Notes under the pieces: model-generated
What the model was told of the DNA's origin: nothing
Seen by the model: the letters and a program-made list of their open reading frames with translations, nothing else
Database searches by the model: none
Translations under genes and position numbers: made by a program
Shown: piece after piece, positions 25,453-33,109 of the stretch
How positions within the stretch are numbered: position 1 is the stretch's first letter
Layout of the letters: each line of letters begins with the position of its first letter
NCBI GenBank assembly: GCA_016861185.1
Contig: BOKW01000007.1
Location: 124,001-188,000 of the forward strand
Source: Betaproteobacteria bacterium
GTDB lineage: Bacteria > Pseudomonadota > Gammaproteobacteria > Burkholderiales > Burkholderiaceae_F
Length of the DNA: 64,000 nucleotides
Direction: 5' to 3'

Positions 25453-26427
25453 ATGCCGTTGATTCGCTCCGCCTACCTTGCCCCGCGCTGGCTGCCGGGC
25501 GGGCACGCGCAGACGATCTACTCGGCGCGGTTCGTTCCGCAGCCGGAGGTGCAGTACCGTCGCGAGCGCTGGGATACGCCCGACGGCGACTTCATCGACG
25601 TCGACTTCGCGGCACCCGAGCCCGCCGCCGCCGACGCGCCCGTGCTCGTGCTGTTTCACGGCCTCGAAGGCTGTTCGCGCAGCCACTACGCGCTCGCGAT
25701 CATGCGGCACTTCGCCGACCGCGGCTGGCGCAGCATGGTCGCGCACTTCCGCGGCTGCTCGGGCGAACCGAACCGGCTGCCGCGCGCGTATCACTCGGGC
25801 GACTCGAACGAAGGCGACTGGGTCCTGCGCCGCGCGCACGCGCGCTGGCCGCAGGCGAAGCTGCACGCCGCCGGCATCTCGCTCGGCGGCAACATGCTCG
25901 CCAAGTGGCTCGGCGAGCGCCAAGAGGACGCGAGCTTCGTCGCCGCGGCCGCGTCGGTCGGTTCGCCGCTCGATCTGGCCGCCGGCGGCGCGGCGCTCGC
26001 GCGCGGCTTCAACCTCGTCTACACGAAGATGTTCCTCGCGACGCTGAAGAACAAGGCGCTCGCGAAGACGCAGCGCTTTCCCGGCATCGCCGACCCCGAC
26101 GCGCTGCGCGCCAGCCGCAACCTGTACGACTTCGACAACGCGTTCACCGCGCCGGTGCACGGTTTCCGCGACGCCGACGACTACTGGGCGCGCGCCTCGG
26201 GCAAGCCGTGGCTGCCCGGCGTGAAGGTTCCGCACCTGGTGCTCAACGCGCGCAACGACCCGTTCGTTCCGGCCGCGAGCCTGCCGCGCGAACACGAGGT
26301 CTCGCGCCATGTCGTGCTGGAGCAGCCCGAGGAAGGCGGGCACATCGGTTTCGCGCAAGGCGCGCCGCCCGGCAAGCTGGACTTCCTGCCGCAGCGGCTG
26401 TTCGACTTCTTCGCGCGCGGCGCCTGA
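25453..26427 (+). CDS. YheT-family alpha/beta hydrolase
   Basis: 324 aa. The N-terminal APRWLPGGHAQTIY is the family signature; oxyanion region VLFHGLEGCSRSHYA, nucleophile elbow AGISLGGN (Ser), acid in NARNDPFVP (Asp) and His in EEGGHIGF complete an esterase triad. YheT/ABHD-like proteins hydrolyse short esters or acylglycerols in vitro; the physiological substrate is unknown. The start is the ATG at 25453, lying against the CAATCCG arm of repeat copy C with no ribosome site, so expression may be affected by the repeat. Length is normal. Confidence 0.9.
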   Translation: MPLIRSAYLAPRWLPGGHAQTIYSARFVPQPEVQYRRERWDTPDGDFIDVDFAAPEPAAADAPVLVLFHGLEGCSRSHYALAIMRHFADRGWRSMVAHFRGCSGEPNRLPRAYHSGDSNEGDWVLRRAHARWPQAKLHAAGISLGGNMLAKWLGERQEDASFVAAAASVGSPLDLAAGGAALARGFNLVYTKMFLATLKNKALAKTQRFPGIADPDALRASRNLYDFDNAFTAPVHGFRDADDYWARASGKPWLPGVKVPHLVLNARNDPFVPAASLPREHEVSRHVVLEQPEEGGHIGFAQGAPPGKLDFLPQRLFDFFARGA

Positions 26428-26490
26428 GCCCGACGGGGCTCAGCGCGTGAGCGCGCGCAGCAGTGCGGCGGCCGCACGATCCGCGACCGC

Positions 26491-26496
26491 TATGCT
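26491..26496 (+). promoter_or_regulatory. Possible -10 box of a leaderless transcript
   Basis: TATGCT lies only 6 bp before the ATG at 26503. If it is a -10 box, transcription would begin at or next to the start codon. No -35 is clear. Confidence 0.3.
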
Positions 26497-26502
26497 CCGC
26501 GC

Positions 26503-27075
26503 ATGGACGACAGCGTGCTCGCCGCGATCGCCAAGTGGCCGAACGTGCCGGCCGTTTTCGGCTGGCTGCTGCTCACCGCGCGCGGCGAATGGCGGATCAA
26601 GGGGGAGCCGATCGCGAACGAAGCGATCCGCGACTTCATCGGCCGCAACTACGCGGCCGACGAACGCGGCCGCTGGTTCTTCCAGAACGGCCCGCAGCGC
26701 GTGTACGTCGCGCTCGAAGCCACACCCTGGATCTACCGGATCGACGCGGACGGCGCGGTGCGGTCGCACACCGGCGCGCAGCCGCGGGTCCTGCTCGCGG
26801 CCGGCCTGCTCGACGATGGGCGTTTCGTGCTGCAGACCGACCTCGGCGCGGGGCTCGTCGACGATCGCGACGGCGCGGCCTTCGTCCGCGCGGTCACCGA
26901 CGCACGCGGCGTGCCGCTCGACGACCACGCGATCGAGCGGTGGCTGAGCGGCGATGTCTCCGCGTTTGCTTCGCCCGGTCTGCTGCGTCTGGCCGGCCCG
27001 CTGCGACCGTTCGAGCGACTGCGTGCCGCGGCGCTCGAGCAGCGGTTCGGTTTCGTCCGCGCTCCCGCCGGCTGA
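26503..27075 (+). CDS. Conserved protein of unknown function
   Basis: 190 aa, no signal peptide or membrane helix. The N-terminal half has KWPNVPAVFGWLLLTARGEWRIKGEPI, DFIGRNYAADERGRWFFQNGPQRVYVALEATPWIYRI, a block I recognise as conserved among betaproteobacterial DUF proteins of about 190 aa, but I cannot assign the DUF number with certainty. It looks like a compact cytoplasmic beta-rich protein. No catalytic pattern is evident. The next gene is convergent 25 bp away. Confidence 0.75.
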   Translation: MDDSVLAAIAKWPNVPAVFGWLLLTARGEWRIKGEPIANEAIRDFIGRNYAADERGRWFFQNGPQRVYVALEATPWIYRIDADGAVRSHTGAQPRVLLAAGLLDDGRFVLQTDLGAGLVDDRDGAAFVRAVTDARGVPLDDHAIERWLSGDVSAFASPGLLRLAGPLRPFERLRAAALEQRFGFVRAPAG

Positions 27076-27100
27076 GCGCGCCGGCCGGGGCGGCGGCGAT

Positions 27101-28195
27101 TCAGTCGAACACCGGCGTCTCGACGCCGAGCACCTTGTGCAGCTTCGGGCTCGTCGTCGTGTATTGCAGGTGGATCTTCCTCTCCGGGAAGACGTACTTC
27201 GCCGCGCCGAAGGCCGCCAACGCGGCCTCGTGGAAGCCGGACAGGATCAGCTTCTTCTTGCCGGGGTAGGTGTTGATGTCGCCGACCGCGAAAATGCCCG
27301 GCACGTTCGTCTCGAACTTCTCGGTGTCGACGACGAGCTGCTTGCGCTCGAGCGCGAGCCCCCACTCGGCGATCGGCCCGAGCTTCGGCGACAGGCCGAA
27401 GAACACCAGCAGATCGTCGAGCGGCAGCCGGCGCGTGACGCCGTCGAGCGAGGTCACGCGAATCTCGACGAGCTTGTCGCCCGCCTCCTCGAAGCCGGAG
27501 ATCTGCCCGACCAGGAACTGCATTTCCATCCGCTCGCACAGCTCGCGCATCTTTGCGACCGATGCGGGCGCCGCGCGAAAGCCGTCGCGCCGGTGCAGCA
27601 GCACCACGCTCTCGGCCTTGCCGACCAGATCGAGCGTCCAGTCGAGCGCAGAGTCGCCGCCGCCGCAGATCACGAGGTTGCGGCCGTGGAAGCGCGCCGG
27701 GTCCTTGACGCGATAGAAGAGCTGCGAGCCTTCGAACTTCTCGATGCCCTGGACTTTCAGCGTGCGCGGCTGGAACGAGCCGACGCCGGCGGCGATGAAG
27801 ACCGTCTTTGTCAGAAAACGCGTGCCGTGCGAGGTTTCGACGTAGAAACGCCCGTCGTCGCGCCGCTCGACCACGGTCACCTCCTGACCGAGATGGAAGG
27901 CCGCGCCGAACGGCTCGATCTGCTTGAGCAGGTTGTCGGTCAGCTCCTTGCCGGTGCACACCGGCACCGCGGGGATGTCATAGATCGGCTTGTCGGGATA
28001 CAGCTCGATGCACTGCCCACCGATCTCCTTCAGCGAGTCGATGATGTGCGCCTTGATCTCGAGCAGTCCGAGTTCGAAGACCTGGAACAGCCCGACCGGG
28101 CCGGCGCCGACGATCACGGCGTCGGTTTCGATCGGCGGCTGCGTAGCGTGCTGGCCGGGGGCGTCGACCGCGGCCTCTTTGGCGGTGTCGTTCAT
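27101..28195 (-). CDS. Ferredoxin-NADP+ reductase, thioredoxin-reductase type
   Basis: 364 aa flavoprotein. FAD-binding [24 protein letters not shown]-binding [13 protein letters not shown] and the C-terminal FAD motif [21 protein letters not shown] are visible. The CxxC disulfide of thioredoxin reductases is absent, which together with [19 protein letters not shown] identifies the YumC-like ferredoxin/flavodoxin-NADP+ reductase group. It would exchange electrons between NADPH and ferredoxin. ATG at 28195 is preferred over a TTG 18 bp upstream. Confidence 0.92.
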   Translation of the reverse strand: MNDTAKEAAVDAPGQHATQPPIETDAVIVGAGPVGLFQVFELGLLEIKAHIIDSLKEIGGQCIELYPDKPIYDIPAVPVCTGKELTDNLLKQIEPFGAAFHLGQEVTVVERRDDGRFYVETSHGTRFLTKTVFIAAGVGSFQPRTLKVQGIEKFEGSQLFYRVKDPARFHGRNLVICGGGDSALDWTLDLVGKAESVVLLHRRDGFRAAPASVAKMRELCERMEMQFLVGQISGFEEAGDKLVEIRVTSLDGVTRRLPLDDLLVFFGLSPKLGPIAEWGLALERKQLVVDTEKFETNVPGIFAVGDINTYPGKKKLILSGFHEAALAAFGAAKYVFPERKIHLQYTTTSPKLHKVLGVETPVFD

Positions 28196-28299
28196 GGGAA
28201 GGCGGATGCGCAAAGAGGCGCGATTTTCGCCGATCCGGCGGCGCCGCGCGGCGCAGTGTCAGCTTGGCCCGGCCCCGGCGCGGGCAGGGTGATTACGTG

Positions 28300-29847
28300 C
28301 TAGCGACGCCGCTCGCGCTCTTCTTCAGGCGCGCGGCGGCCCTGGCGCGCCAGCTCCTCGCGCTGCTCCTTCATCTGCTGCGACAGTTGGCGCAGCCGCG
28401 CGTCGACCTCGGACAGCACGTAGAAGTCCGCGTCGCCCGCCTTGCGCGCAAGCTGGAGCTGGTCGACCGCCGAAGGCACCGCGCCCATCAGCGCGTACAT
28501 CTCGGCGGTGGCCTGGTGCTGCAGCGTGCGCCGGTTCAGCGCCGCGTAGCTCTTCGCGAGCGACGCGAAGTACTGCGGCTCGCTGCGCGGAATCGCGAGC
28601 TGCTGGCGCAGGTACGCGACCGCGGCCTCGTGCTCGCCGGCGCGCTGCATCAGATCGACGTAGGCGAGCGCGGTCAGCCGCGACAGCGGAAAGCGCTGCG
28701 TCGCTTCGCGCGCCAAACGCAGCGCCTCTTCGCGTTCGGCCGGCGTGGTCGCGGCGGCGAAGCGCGTTTCGGCGACGATCTTGTCGAGCATCGGCGAGGC
28801 GAGCCGCGTCAGCTTGCGCGCCGCCAGCGCCGCTTCGTAGGCCGCCTGCGTCTGGTTCAGCCGCAGCGAAGCGAGCGCCAGCCCGTACTGCGCGGCGGCC
28901 TCGCTCGCCGCCGAGCGGTTCCTGAGCTGACCGGCGAAGTGCGTCTGCGCGTCGCGCGCGCCTTGTAGGCTGTCGTCCTGCAGCACGCGCAGCCGCGCGC
29001 GGATCAGGTGGAAGTCGAGGCTGTCCGCGCGCTGGCGCACGCGCGCCTCGCGGATGCGGTTCTGGATGTCGCCCATCCGCTCGGTGGTCAGCGGGTGCGT
29101 GCGCAGGTATGCGGGCGCGGCGCTTTCGTAGATGCGCGAGCCCTGCTGCATGCGGCCGAAGAAGGTCGCCATCGCGCGCACGTCGAAGCCCGCCGTCTCC
29201 AGCGTCTGGAAGCCGACGCGGTCGGCTTCGCGCTCGGCCTCGCGCGAGAAGTTCAACTGCTGCTGCAGCGCCGCCGCCTGCCCGCCCATGATCGCGGCCT
29301 GCGTCAGGTCGCCGCTCGACGACGAGTTGCTGCGCGCCGCCAGCAGCGCCAGCAGCAGCGCGCCGATCGCGATCGCGCTCGACTCGCGCTGCTTGGCGAG
29401 CATGCGCGCGACGTGACGCTGCTCGACGTGGCCGATCTCGTGGGCGAGCACGCTCGCCAGTTCCGATTCGCTCTGCGCCGCGAGCACCAGCCCCGTGTGC
29501 ACGCCGATGAACCCGCCAGGCAGCGCGAACGCGTTGAGCATCGGGTCGCGCACCGCGAAGAAGCTGAAGTCCATGTGGCGCGCGGGCGAGGCTGACACGA
29601 GCTGGTAGCCGAGGTTGTTCAGGTACTCGGTGGCGTCGGGATCGGCCAGATACGCGGGGTCGCGCCGCACCTCGCGCATGATCGCTTCGCCGAGCTTGCG
29701 CTCGTTGGCGGGCGAAAGATCGTCGGCCGCCGCTTCGCCGAGCGTCGGCAGCTCGATCGACTGCGCGCGCGCCGGCGCCAGCGAAGGCGGCGCCGCGGTC
29801 GTCAGAGCGACGGCGAGGGCGAGGGCGCGGACGGCGGGACGGGGCAC
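28300..29847 (-). CDS. bepA: M48 metalloprotease/chaperone, BepA-like
   Basis: 515 aa with a signal peptide (cleavage near ARAQ, residue 28). The zinc motif HEIGHVEQRH is near residue 139, the third ligand probably Glu in REAEREADRVGF. The second half is a TPR array (residues about 270-500). This is the BepA (YfgC) layout: a periplasmic protease and chaperone that acts on BAM substrates such as LptD. Start is GTG at 29847. The C-terminus is rich in Arg and Glu (RRAPEEERERRR). It is divergent from moaC. Confidence 0.9.
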   Translation of the reverse strand: MPRPAVRALALAVALTTAAPPSLAPARAQSIELPTLGEAAADDLSPANERKLGEAIMREVRRDPAYLADPDATEYLNNLGYQLVSASPARHMDFSFFAVRDPMLNAFALPGGFIGVHTGLVLAAQSESELASVLAHEIGHVEQRHVARMLAKQRESSAIAIGALLLALLAARSNSSSSGDLTQAAIMGGQAAALQQQLNFSREAEREADRVGFQTLETAGFDVRAMATFFGRMQQGSRIYESAAPAYLRTHPLTTERMGDIQNRIREARVRQRADSLDFHLIRARLRVLQDDSLQGARDAQTHFAGQLRNRSAASEAAAQYGLALASLRLNQTQAAYEAALAARKLTRLASPMLDKIVAETRFAAATTPAEREEALRLAREATQRFPLSRLTALAYVDLMQRAGEHEAAVAYLRQQLAIPRSEPQYFASLAKSYAALNRRTLQHQATAEMYALMGAVPSAVDQLQLARKAGDADFYVLSEVDARLRQLSQQMKEQREELARQGRRAPEEERERRR

Positions 29848-29866
29848 GGCGTGGCTGCGAATCGAG

Positions 29867-29925
29867 AGCTTCCGACCGCCGACCGATCGGATCGACGGTC
29901 GACGGCAAACGGCCGACGGAGAACT
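29867..29925. repeat. GTCGGCC/GGCCGAC-type repeats
   Basis: GACCGCCGACCGATCGG followed by ACGGTCGACGG and ACGGCCGACGG lies between the divergent bepA and moaC genes. Similar material is at 40584, 49645 and 56028. TATGAT at 29931-29936, just after it, is a possible -10 box for moaC. Confidence 0.45.
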
Positions 29926-29980
29926 GCACTTATGATAGTCGCCCGAGGCGATGGTTCCGGCGCAGACAACGATTGGTTAC

Positions 29981-30457
29981 ATGAGCAAGCTCACCCATTT
30001 CGACGATGCTGGCCAGGCCCATATGGTCGACGTCGGCGGCAAGGAGCCGACCCACCGCATCGCCGTCGCGGCCGGGCGCATCCGCATGCAGCCGATGACG
30101 CTCGACCTCGTGCGCAGCGGCTCCGCGCAGAAGGGCGACGTGCTCGGCGTGGCGCGCATCGCCGCGATCCAGGCGGCGAAGAAGACGAGCGAGCTGATCC
30201 CGCTGTGTCATCCGCTGCCGATCACGCGCATCGCGGTCGACTTCGCGATCGACGAAGCCGCCACCGCGATCGAATGCCGCGCAACCGTCGAGACGCGCGG
30301 CCCCACCGGCGTCGAGATGGAAGCGCTGACGGCGGTTCAGATCGGCCTGCTGACGATCTACGACATGTGCAAGGCGGTCGACCGCGGCATGATCATCGAG
30401 TCCGTGCGGCTGCTGGAGAAGCACGGCGGCAAGAGCGGCGACTACGTCGCTGCTTAG
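29981..30457 (+). CDS. moaC: Cyclic pyranopterin monophosphate synthase
   Basis: 158 aa. MoaC converts the MoaA product to cyclic pyranopterin monophosphate in molybdenum cofactor synthesis. Signatures: [19 protein letters not shown] at the N-terminus, [16 protein letters not shown] with the catalytic histidine, [13 protein letters not shown] and [15 protein letters not shown] at 29981 is taken because [15 protein letters not shown] matches the family; an in-frame ATG 30 bp upstream is less likely. No other moa gene is nearby. It marks the left border of the accessory island. Confidence 0.95.
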   Translation: MSKLTHFDDAGQAHMVDVGGKEPTHRIAVAAGRIRMQPMTLDLVRSGSAQKGDVLGVARIAAIQAAKKTSELIPLCHPLPITRIAVDFAIDEAATAIECRATVETRGPTGVEMEALTAVQIGLLTIYDMCKAVDRGMIIESVRLLEKHGGKSGDYVAA

Positions 30458-30866
30458 GATCGCGAATCGCGGATCGCCCGCGCGACCCGAACTCTCCGGA
30501 CAGCCCGGCGGCGGCGCGCCGACCGACCGCTGTACCAGGCCGGGCTCGCCCGAAAGCCGGACGTTCGGCTGGAGACCTCTCCCGTACGCGCGGGGATGAG
30601 CCTGCAGGGGGACGCGCTGGACGCGGCCGGGGTGCGGTCGTACGCTTTTGCGGCGGGCGCAACGTGCTTGAATGCACGGACGACCTTCTTGCTGACCAGT
30701 CATCGAGAGGGACGAGCGCCGGGTTTCGCGGTTCATGTTCGTAACCGGGAGGACCGCGATACCCGTGCGGAAAGCGAGGCGGGGCGCGGTTTCTCGCGGA
30801 TCGGGCGAACCAGGTTGGCCGCTACCGGGGCAGGTTATTCGGTGGCGGAGGTAGAGGTGAAATTAC
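30458..30866. other. Intergenic stretch between moaC and island
   Basis: About 410 bp with no supportable gene. It opens with a degenerate CGGATCG repeat (30459-30477) and holds the single CRISPR-like repeat at 30577. I looked for integrase remnants and found none. Short open frames here lack ribosome sites and any family resemblance. Confidence 0.5.
30577..30604 (+). repeat. Solitary type I-E-like CRISPR repeat
   Basis: CTCTCCCGTACGCGCGGGGA followed by TGAGCCTG resembles the I-E consensus (TTCCCCGCGC-GCGGGGATGAACC), including the CCCG/CGGG stem and the GGGGATGA tail; in translation it reads SRTRGDEPA, a usual I-E footprint. No second copy is found one unit (about 61 bp) to either side, and no cas gene is present, so it is not an array. 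Confidence 0.4.
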
Positions 30867-30873
30867 GTTGGGC
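30867..30873 (+). other. GTTRRRY core site (possible cassette boundary)
   Basis: GTTGGGC fits the integron recombination core GTTRRRY and lies 10 bp before the ATG of the FRG gene, the position a cassette start should have. No complementary R'' site is seen upstream, so it could be the end of a lost attI or attC, or chance. Confidence 0.4.
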
Positions 30874-30883
30874 AGCATGAGCC

Positions 30884-31690
30884 ATGGTTGCTAGCGCCGA
30901 AGCTTTTCCGAGAAGGATCGCGAGTTGGTCCGATCTCACCAAGCTCGTCGAGCATTTCTCGTACTACAACGGTCATGATTGGCTCTTTCGGGGTGTGACG
31001 AGCGTCGAGCATGGCTTGGTGCCCAAGATCGGACGCCCAAAAACTCGAAAGCTCAAGAAGGTTCAGGGCACGACCGAGCGAAAGCCCGTGCCATATCGGC
31101 TTGAGGATGAGCGAGCCATCCTAAGCATGTTTCGTCAGCAGGCTAGGGCCCACCTGCAGTCCGTTCCGCAAAGCAATCTGGAGTGGCTTGCGATCGCGCA
31201 GCACTTCGGACTCCCGACCAGGCTCCTCGATTGGACCGACAGCCTCCTTGTTGCGGCTTGGTTTGCCGTGGAGGAAGCAGGCGCCAAGGAAGTGGACTCC
31301 GCCATCTGGGTCACGAGGGGTGTCCGAACCGTGTCTTTGGATGAACCCGGCGACCCCCTTTCTTACCCAGATCCCGCTGTCTACCGCCCTCCACACATCA
31401 GCCCGCGCATCGCAGCACAAGGCAGTGTGTTAATGATCTGTCCCAATCCGACGCAGGAAGTCGCTCCGCCCTTCTCAGCGAAGATCGTCATCGAGCGTAA
31501 GGTGGAGTTCACATTGAAGAAGCGACTTAACGCTTGCGGGATTAACAGGCGTCACTTGTTTCCGGACCTTGCTGGCCTTACCGAACATTTGGCGTGGATA
31601 TACAAGAACGACTGGCTGATGGGGTACAGACTGCGGCCAGGATCGGACGTGGCGCTCGCTGATGACACCAATGATCAAGCCGTGGAGTGA
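30884..31690 (+). CDS. FRG-domain protein
   Basis: 268 aa, no signal or membrane segment. The name-giving FRG motif is at residues 35-37 (DWLFRGV) and the second conserved block QHFGLPTRLLDWT at 106-118; RIAAQGSVLMI and PPHISPR follow, as usual for the family. FRG proteins are common in defence islands and mobile elements; the biochemical role is not established. ATG at 30884 is 10 bp after a GTTRRRY core site and its stop is 17 bp before an attC, which is the layout of a gene cassette. Base composition is much less GC-rich than in neighbouring housekeeping genes, pointing to transfer. Confidence 0.85.
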   Translation: MVASAEAFPRRIASWSDLTKLVEHFSYYNGHDWLFRGVTSVEHGLVPKIGRPKTRKLKKVQGTTERKPVPYRLEDERAILSMFRQQARAHLQSVPQSNLEWLAIAQHFGLPTRLLDWTDSLLVAAWFAVEEAGAKEVDSAIWVTRGVRTVSLDEPGDPLSYPDPAVYRPPHISPRIAAQGSVLMICPNPTQEVAPPFSAKIVIERKVEFTLKKRLNACGINRRHLFPDLAGLTEHLAWIYKNDWLMGYRLRPGSDVALADDTNDQAVE

Positions 31691-31707
31691 ACGGTGACCG
31701 TGATGCC

Positions 31708-31809
31708 GCCCAACCACGCGCTCGAGCCGACCGCCGCCAGCGCGCTTCGCCTGCTGGCGGTTCCATCGTCGCTACGCTCCTCGGCGGCGGCTCAGCGCGA
31801 ACGTTAAGT
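31708..31809 (+). mobile_element. Integron attC recombination site
   Basis: R'' is GCCCAAC (31708-31714, fits RYYYAAC) and R' is GTTAAGT (31803-31809, fits GTTRRRY). Between them the outer arms pair imperfectly: CGCGCTCGAGCCGACCGCCG on the left against the reverse complement of CGGCGGCGGCTCAGCGCG on the right, differing by two extra bases (C and A) in the left arm, as the extrahelical bases of attC sites do. An inner stem (GCCGCCAGC / GCTGGCGG-like) fills the centre. Length about 102 bp, in the usual range. It ends the FRG cassette. Confidence 0.75.
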
Positions 31810-31856
31810 GCACAAGAGCAGTTCCCGCTGTCATCAACGCATGCAGGGAGATCAAA

Positions 31857-32525
31857 GTGAAATTCACCCAACTATATTTCCTTTTCTGTATCGCCCTGAG
31901 TGCTCCTCTAGCACTCGCGCAATCCAAGTACTCCTATTTGCATCAGACCACGAATGAAATTCTTCAGATCGACCGCAGCTCGATGAAGATGACACCCGGC
32001 GATTTCGCAAGCATTGCGACCAGAGCATGCAAGACTTTGGAGTTACTGCTGAAAGACGAGAACTTCAAAAAGGATCTGAGCGACCTGGCCAATGCCGCGG
32101 GCTCACACTCGACGTATCACAAACAGTTGACAGACGATCTTGTTCTCTTCATCGATTCCTTTCTTCGCCGAGAAAGCGATCTCCTCAAACAAGCAGGCTT
32201 AACTCCGAAGGCCTCCAGCGAGGTCCTGCTTGTAGCAAGTTCCGTCCGCGTTTCTCTTCGCGAGAAGCCAGATTTAAGCAAACTAATTGAAAATATCGAG
32301 AGACTTCGCACTGAGATATGCCGTGCTGCTTCCGCAGTTGCCAAGGCTCAGGACGATGAAAGGGCACGAGAACAACGATGGAAAACCGTCAGGCGCTGGG
32401 GGCTAGGGCTCGCTGGCCTGTCGTTAATCGGCGCTGATGCTATAGCTCTTGCGCCTTCTGGCGGTGTGGCAACAGCTTCATTCACCCTCGGTGGCGTGGC
32501 AGTAGGAGCCGCAATTGCCCAATAG
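31857..32525 (+). CDS. Exported or membrane-attached helical protein, unknown
   Basis: 222 aa from a GTG at 31857 preceded by GGAG. Residues 1-21 are a signal peptide (cleavage at ALA-Q). The body is predicted mostly helical (SDLANAAGSHSTYHKQL, LSKLIENIERLRTEICRAASAVAK), then a basic RRW precedes a glycine- and alanine-rich hydrophobic tail (about 178-222: GLGLAGLSLIGADAIAL) that may insert in a membrane. No family is recognised. Codon use is AT-richer than the chromosome (CTA, TTA, AAA are frequent). It starts 48 bp after the attC, so it may be the second cassette. A link to the TIR-caspase genes is possible but unproven. Confidence 0.7.
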   Translation: MKFTQLYFLFCIALSAPLALAQSKYSYLHQTTNEILQIDRSSMKMTPGDFASIATRACKTLELLLKDENFKKDLSDLANAAGSHSTYHKQLTDDLVLFIDSFLRRESDLLKQAGLTPKASSEVLLVASSVRVSLREKPDLSKLIENIERLRTEICRAASAVAKAQDDERAREQRWKTVRRWGLGLAGLSLIGADAIALAPSGGVATASFTLGGVAVGAAIAQ

Positions 32526-32560
32526 CGTCAGTCTGCATCCATGGGGTGCACCTAACTTTA

Positions 32561-32625
32561 GGTCGAACGGACGGGCCATCAGCATCGTGCCGAATCCCCC
32601 ATTTGTACCGGACCGCCGTTCACCA
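32561..32625. other. Imperfect hairpin between island genes
   Basis: GTCGAACGGACGGGCC at about 32562 and GGACCGCCGTTCACC ending at 32625 can pair over about 11 bp. An ACCTAAC (RYYYAAC) lies just before at 32550. The right end is GTTCACC, not GTTRRRY, so it is at best a degenerate attC; it may be a simple terminator or folding element. Confidence 0.3.
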
Positions 32626-32713
32626 ACGCGTGAGACGGCTCAAAAGCGCACACGACGGACGGGGGCTTGGTAGTCGCAGTGAATCGAAGGCAAAGAAAAG
32701 GGGGCAATCGAGC

Positions 32714-33103
32714 ATGGCAAAACAACGCGCGTTCATCAGTTTTGACTACGACCACGACGAAGGGGTAAAGATTCTGCTGGCCGGCCAAGCCAAGCACCCC
32801 GATAGCCCGTTCGACTTCACTGACGCTTCGGTCAAAGAACACCTTACCGGAGATTGGAAGGACAAGGTCCGACGACGGATGAACAATATCGACATCGTCA
32901 TCGTTCTATGCGGCGAGTGGACACATACTGCAAAGGGGGTCGCTGAGGAACTGACGATTGCGAGAGAAAAGGGCAAGCCCTACTTCTTGCTAGCGGCGTA
33001 TGGAGATAGGACGTGTACGAAGCCGAGTTCCGCGCTGTCATCGGACAAGGTGTACAAGTGGACGTGGGATAACTTAAAGGCGCTTGTGGGCGGCGCTAGG
33101 TGA
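32714..33103 (+). CDS. ThsB-like TIR-domain protein
   Basis: 129 aa, a stand-alone TIR-like domain of the DUF1863/MTH538 (ThsB) type. First strand RAFISFDYDHD (5-15), then LLAGQAKHPDSPFDFTDASVKE, WKDKVRRRMNNIDIVIVLCGEWTHTAKGVAEELTIA with the candidate catalytic glutamates at 78-79, and KPYFLLAAYGDRTCTKP. In Thoeris systems such proteins sense phage and make an NAD-derived cyclic ADP-ribose signal. The caspase-like gene starts 6 bp after the stop, so they are one operon. ATG at 32714, with GGGGGC upstream as a weak ribosome site. Cytosolic; low GC relative to the chromosome. Very likely the signal-producing partner of a type IV Thoeris system. Confidence 0.88.
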   Translation: MAKQRAFISFDYDHDEGVKILLAGQAKHPDSPFDFTDASVKEHLTGDWKDKVRRRMNNIDIVIVLCGEWTHTAKGVAEELTIAREKGKPYFLLAAYGDRTCTKPSSALSSDKVYKWTWDNLKALVGGAR

Positions 33104-33109
33104 ATAAGA

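Noticed and set aside
30500..30720. A CRISPR array around the repeat-like motif
   Set aside because: Only one repeat-like unit is present; no copy at about 61-bp spacing on either side and no cas genes.
30458..30883. An integrase gene or its remnant
   Set aside because: No tyrosine recombinase motif is seen in any frame here; small open frames have no support.
32550..32625. A second complete attC
   Set aside because: RYYYAAC occurs (ACCTAAC) and a hairpin follows, but the right end is GTTCACC, which breaks GTTRRRY, and the arm spacing is wrong.
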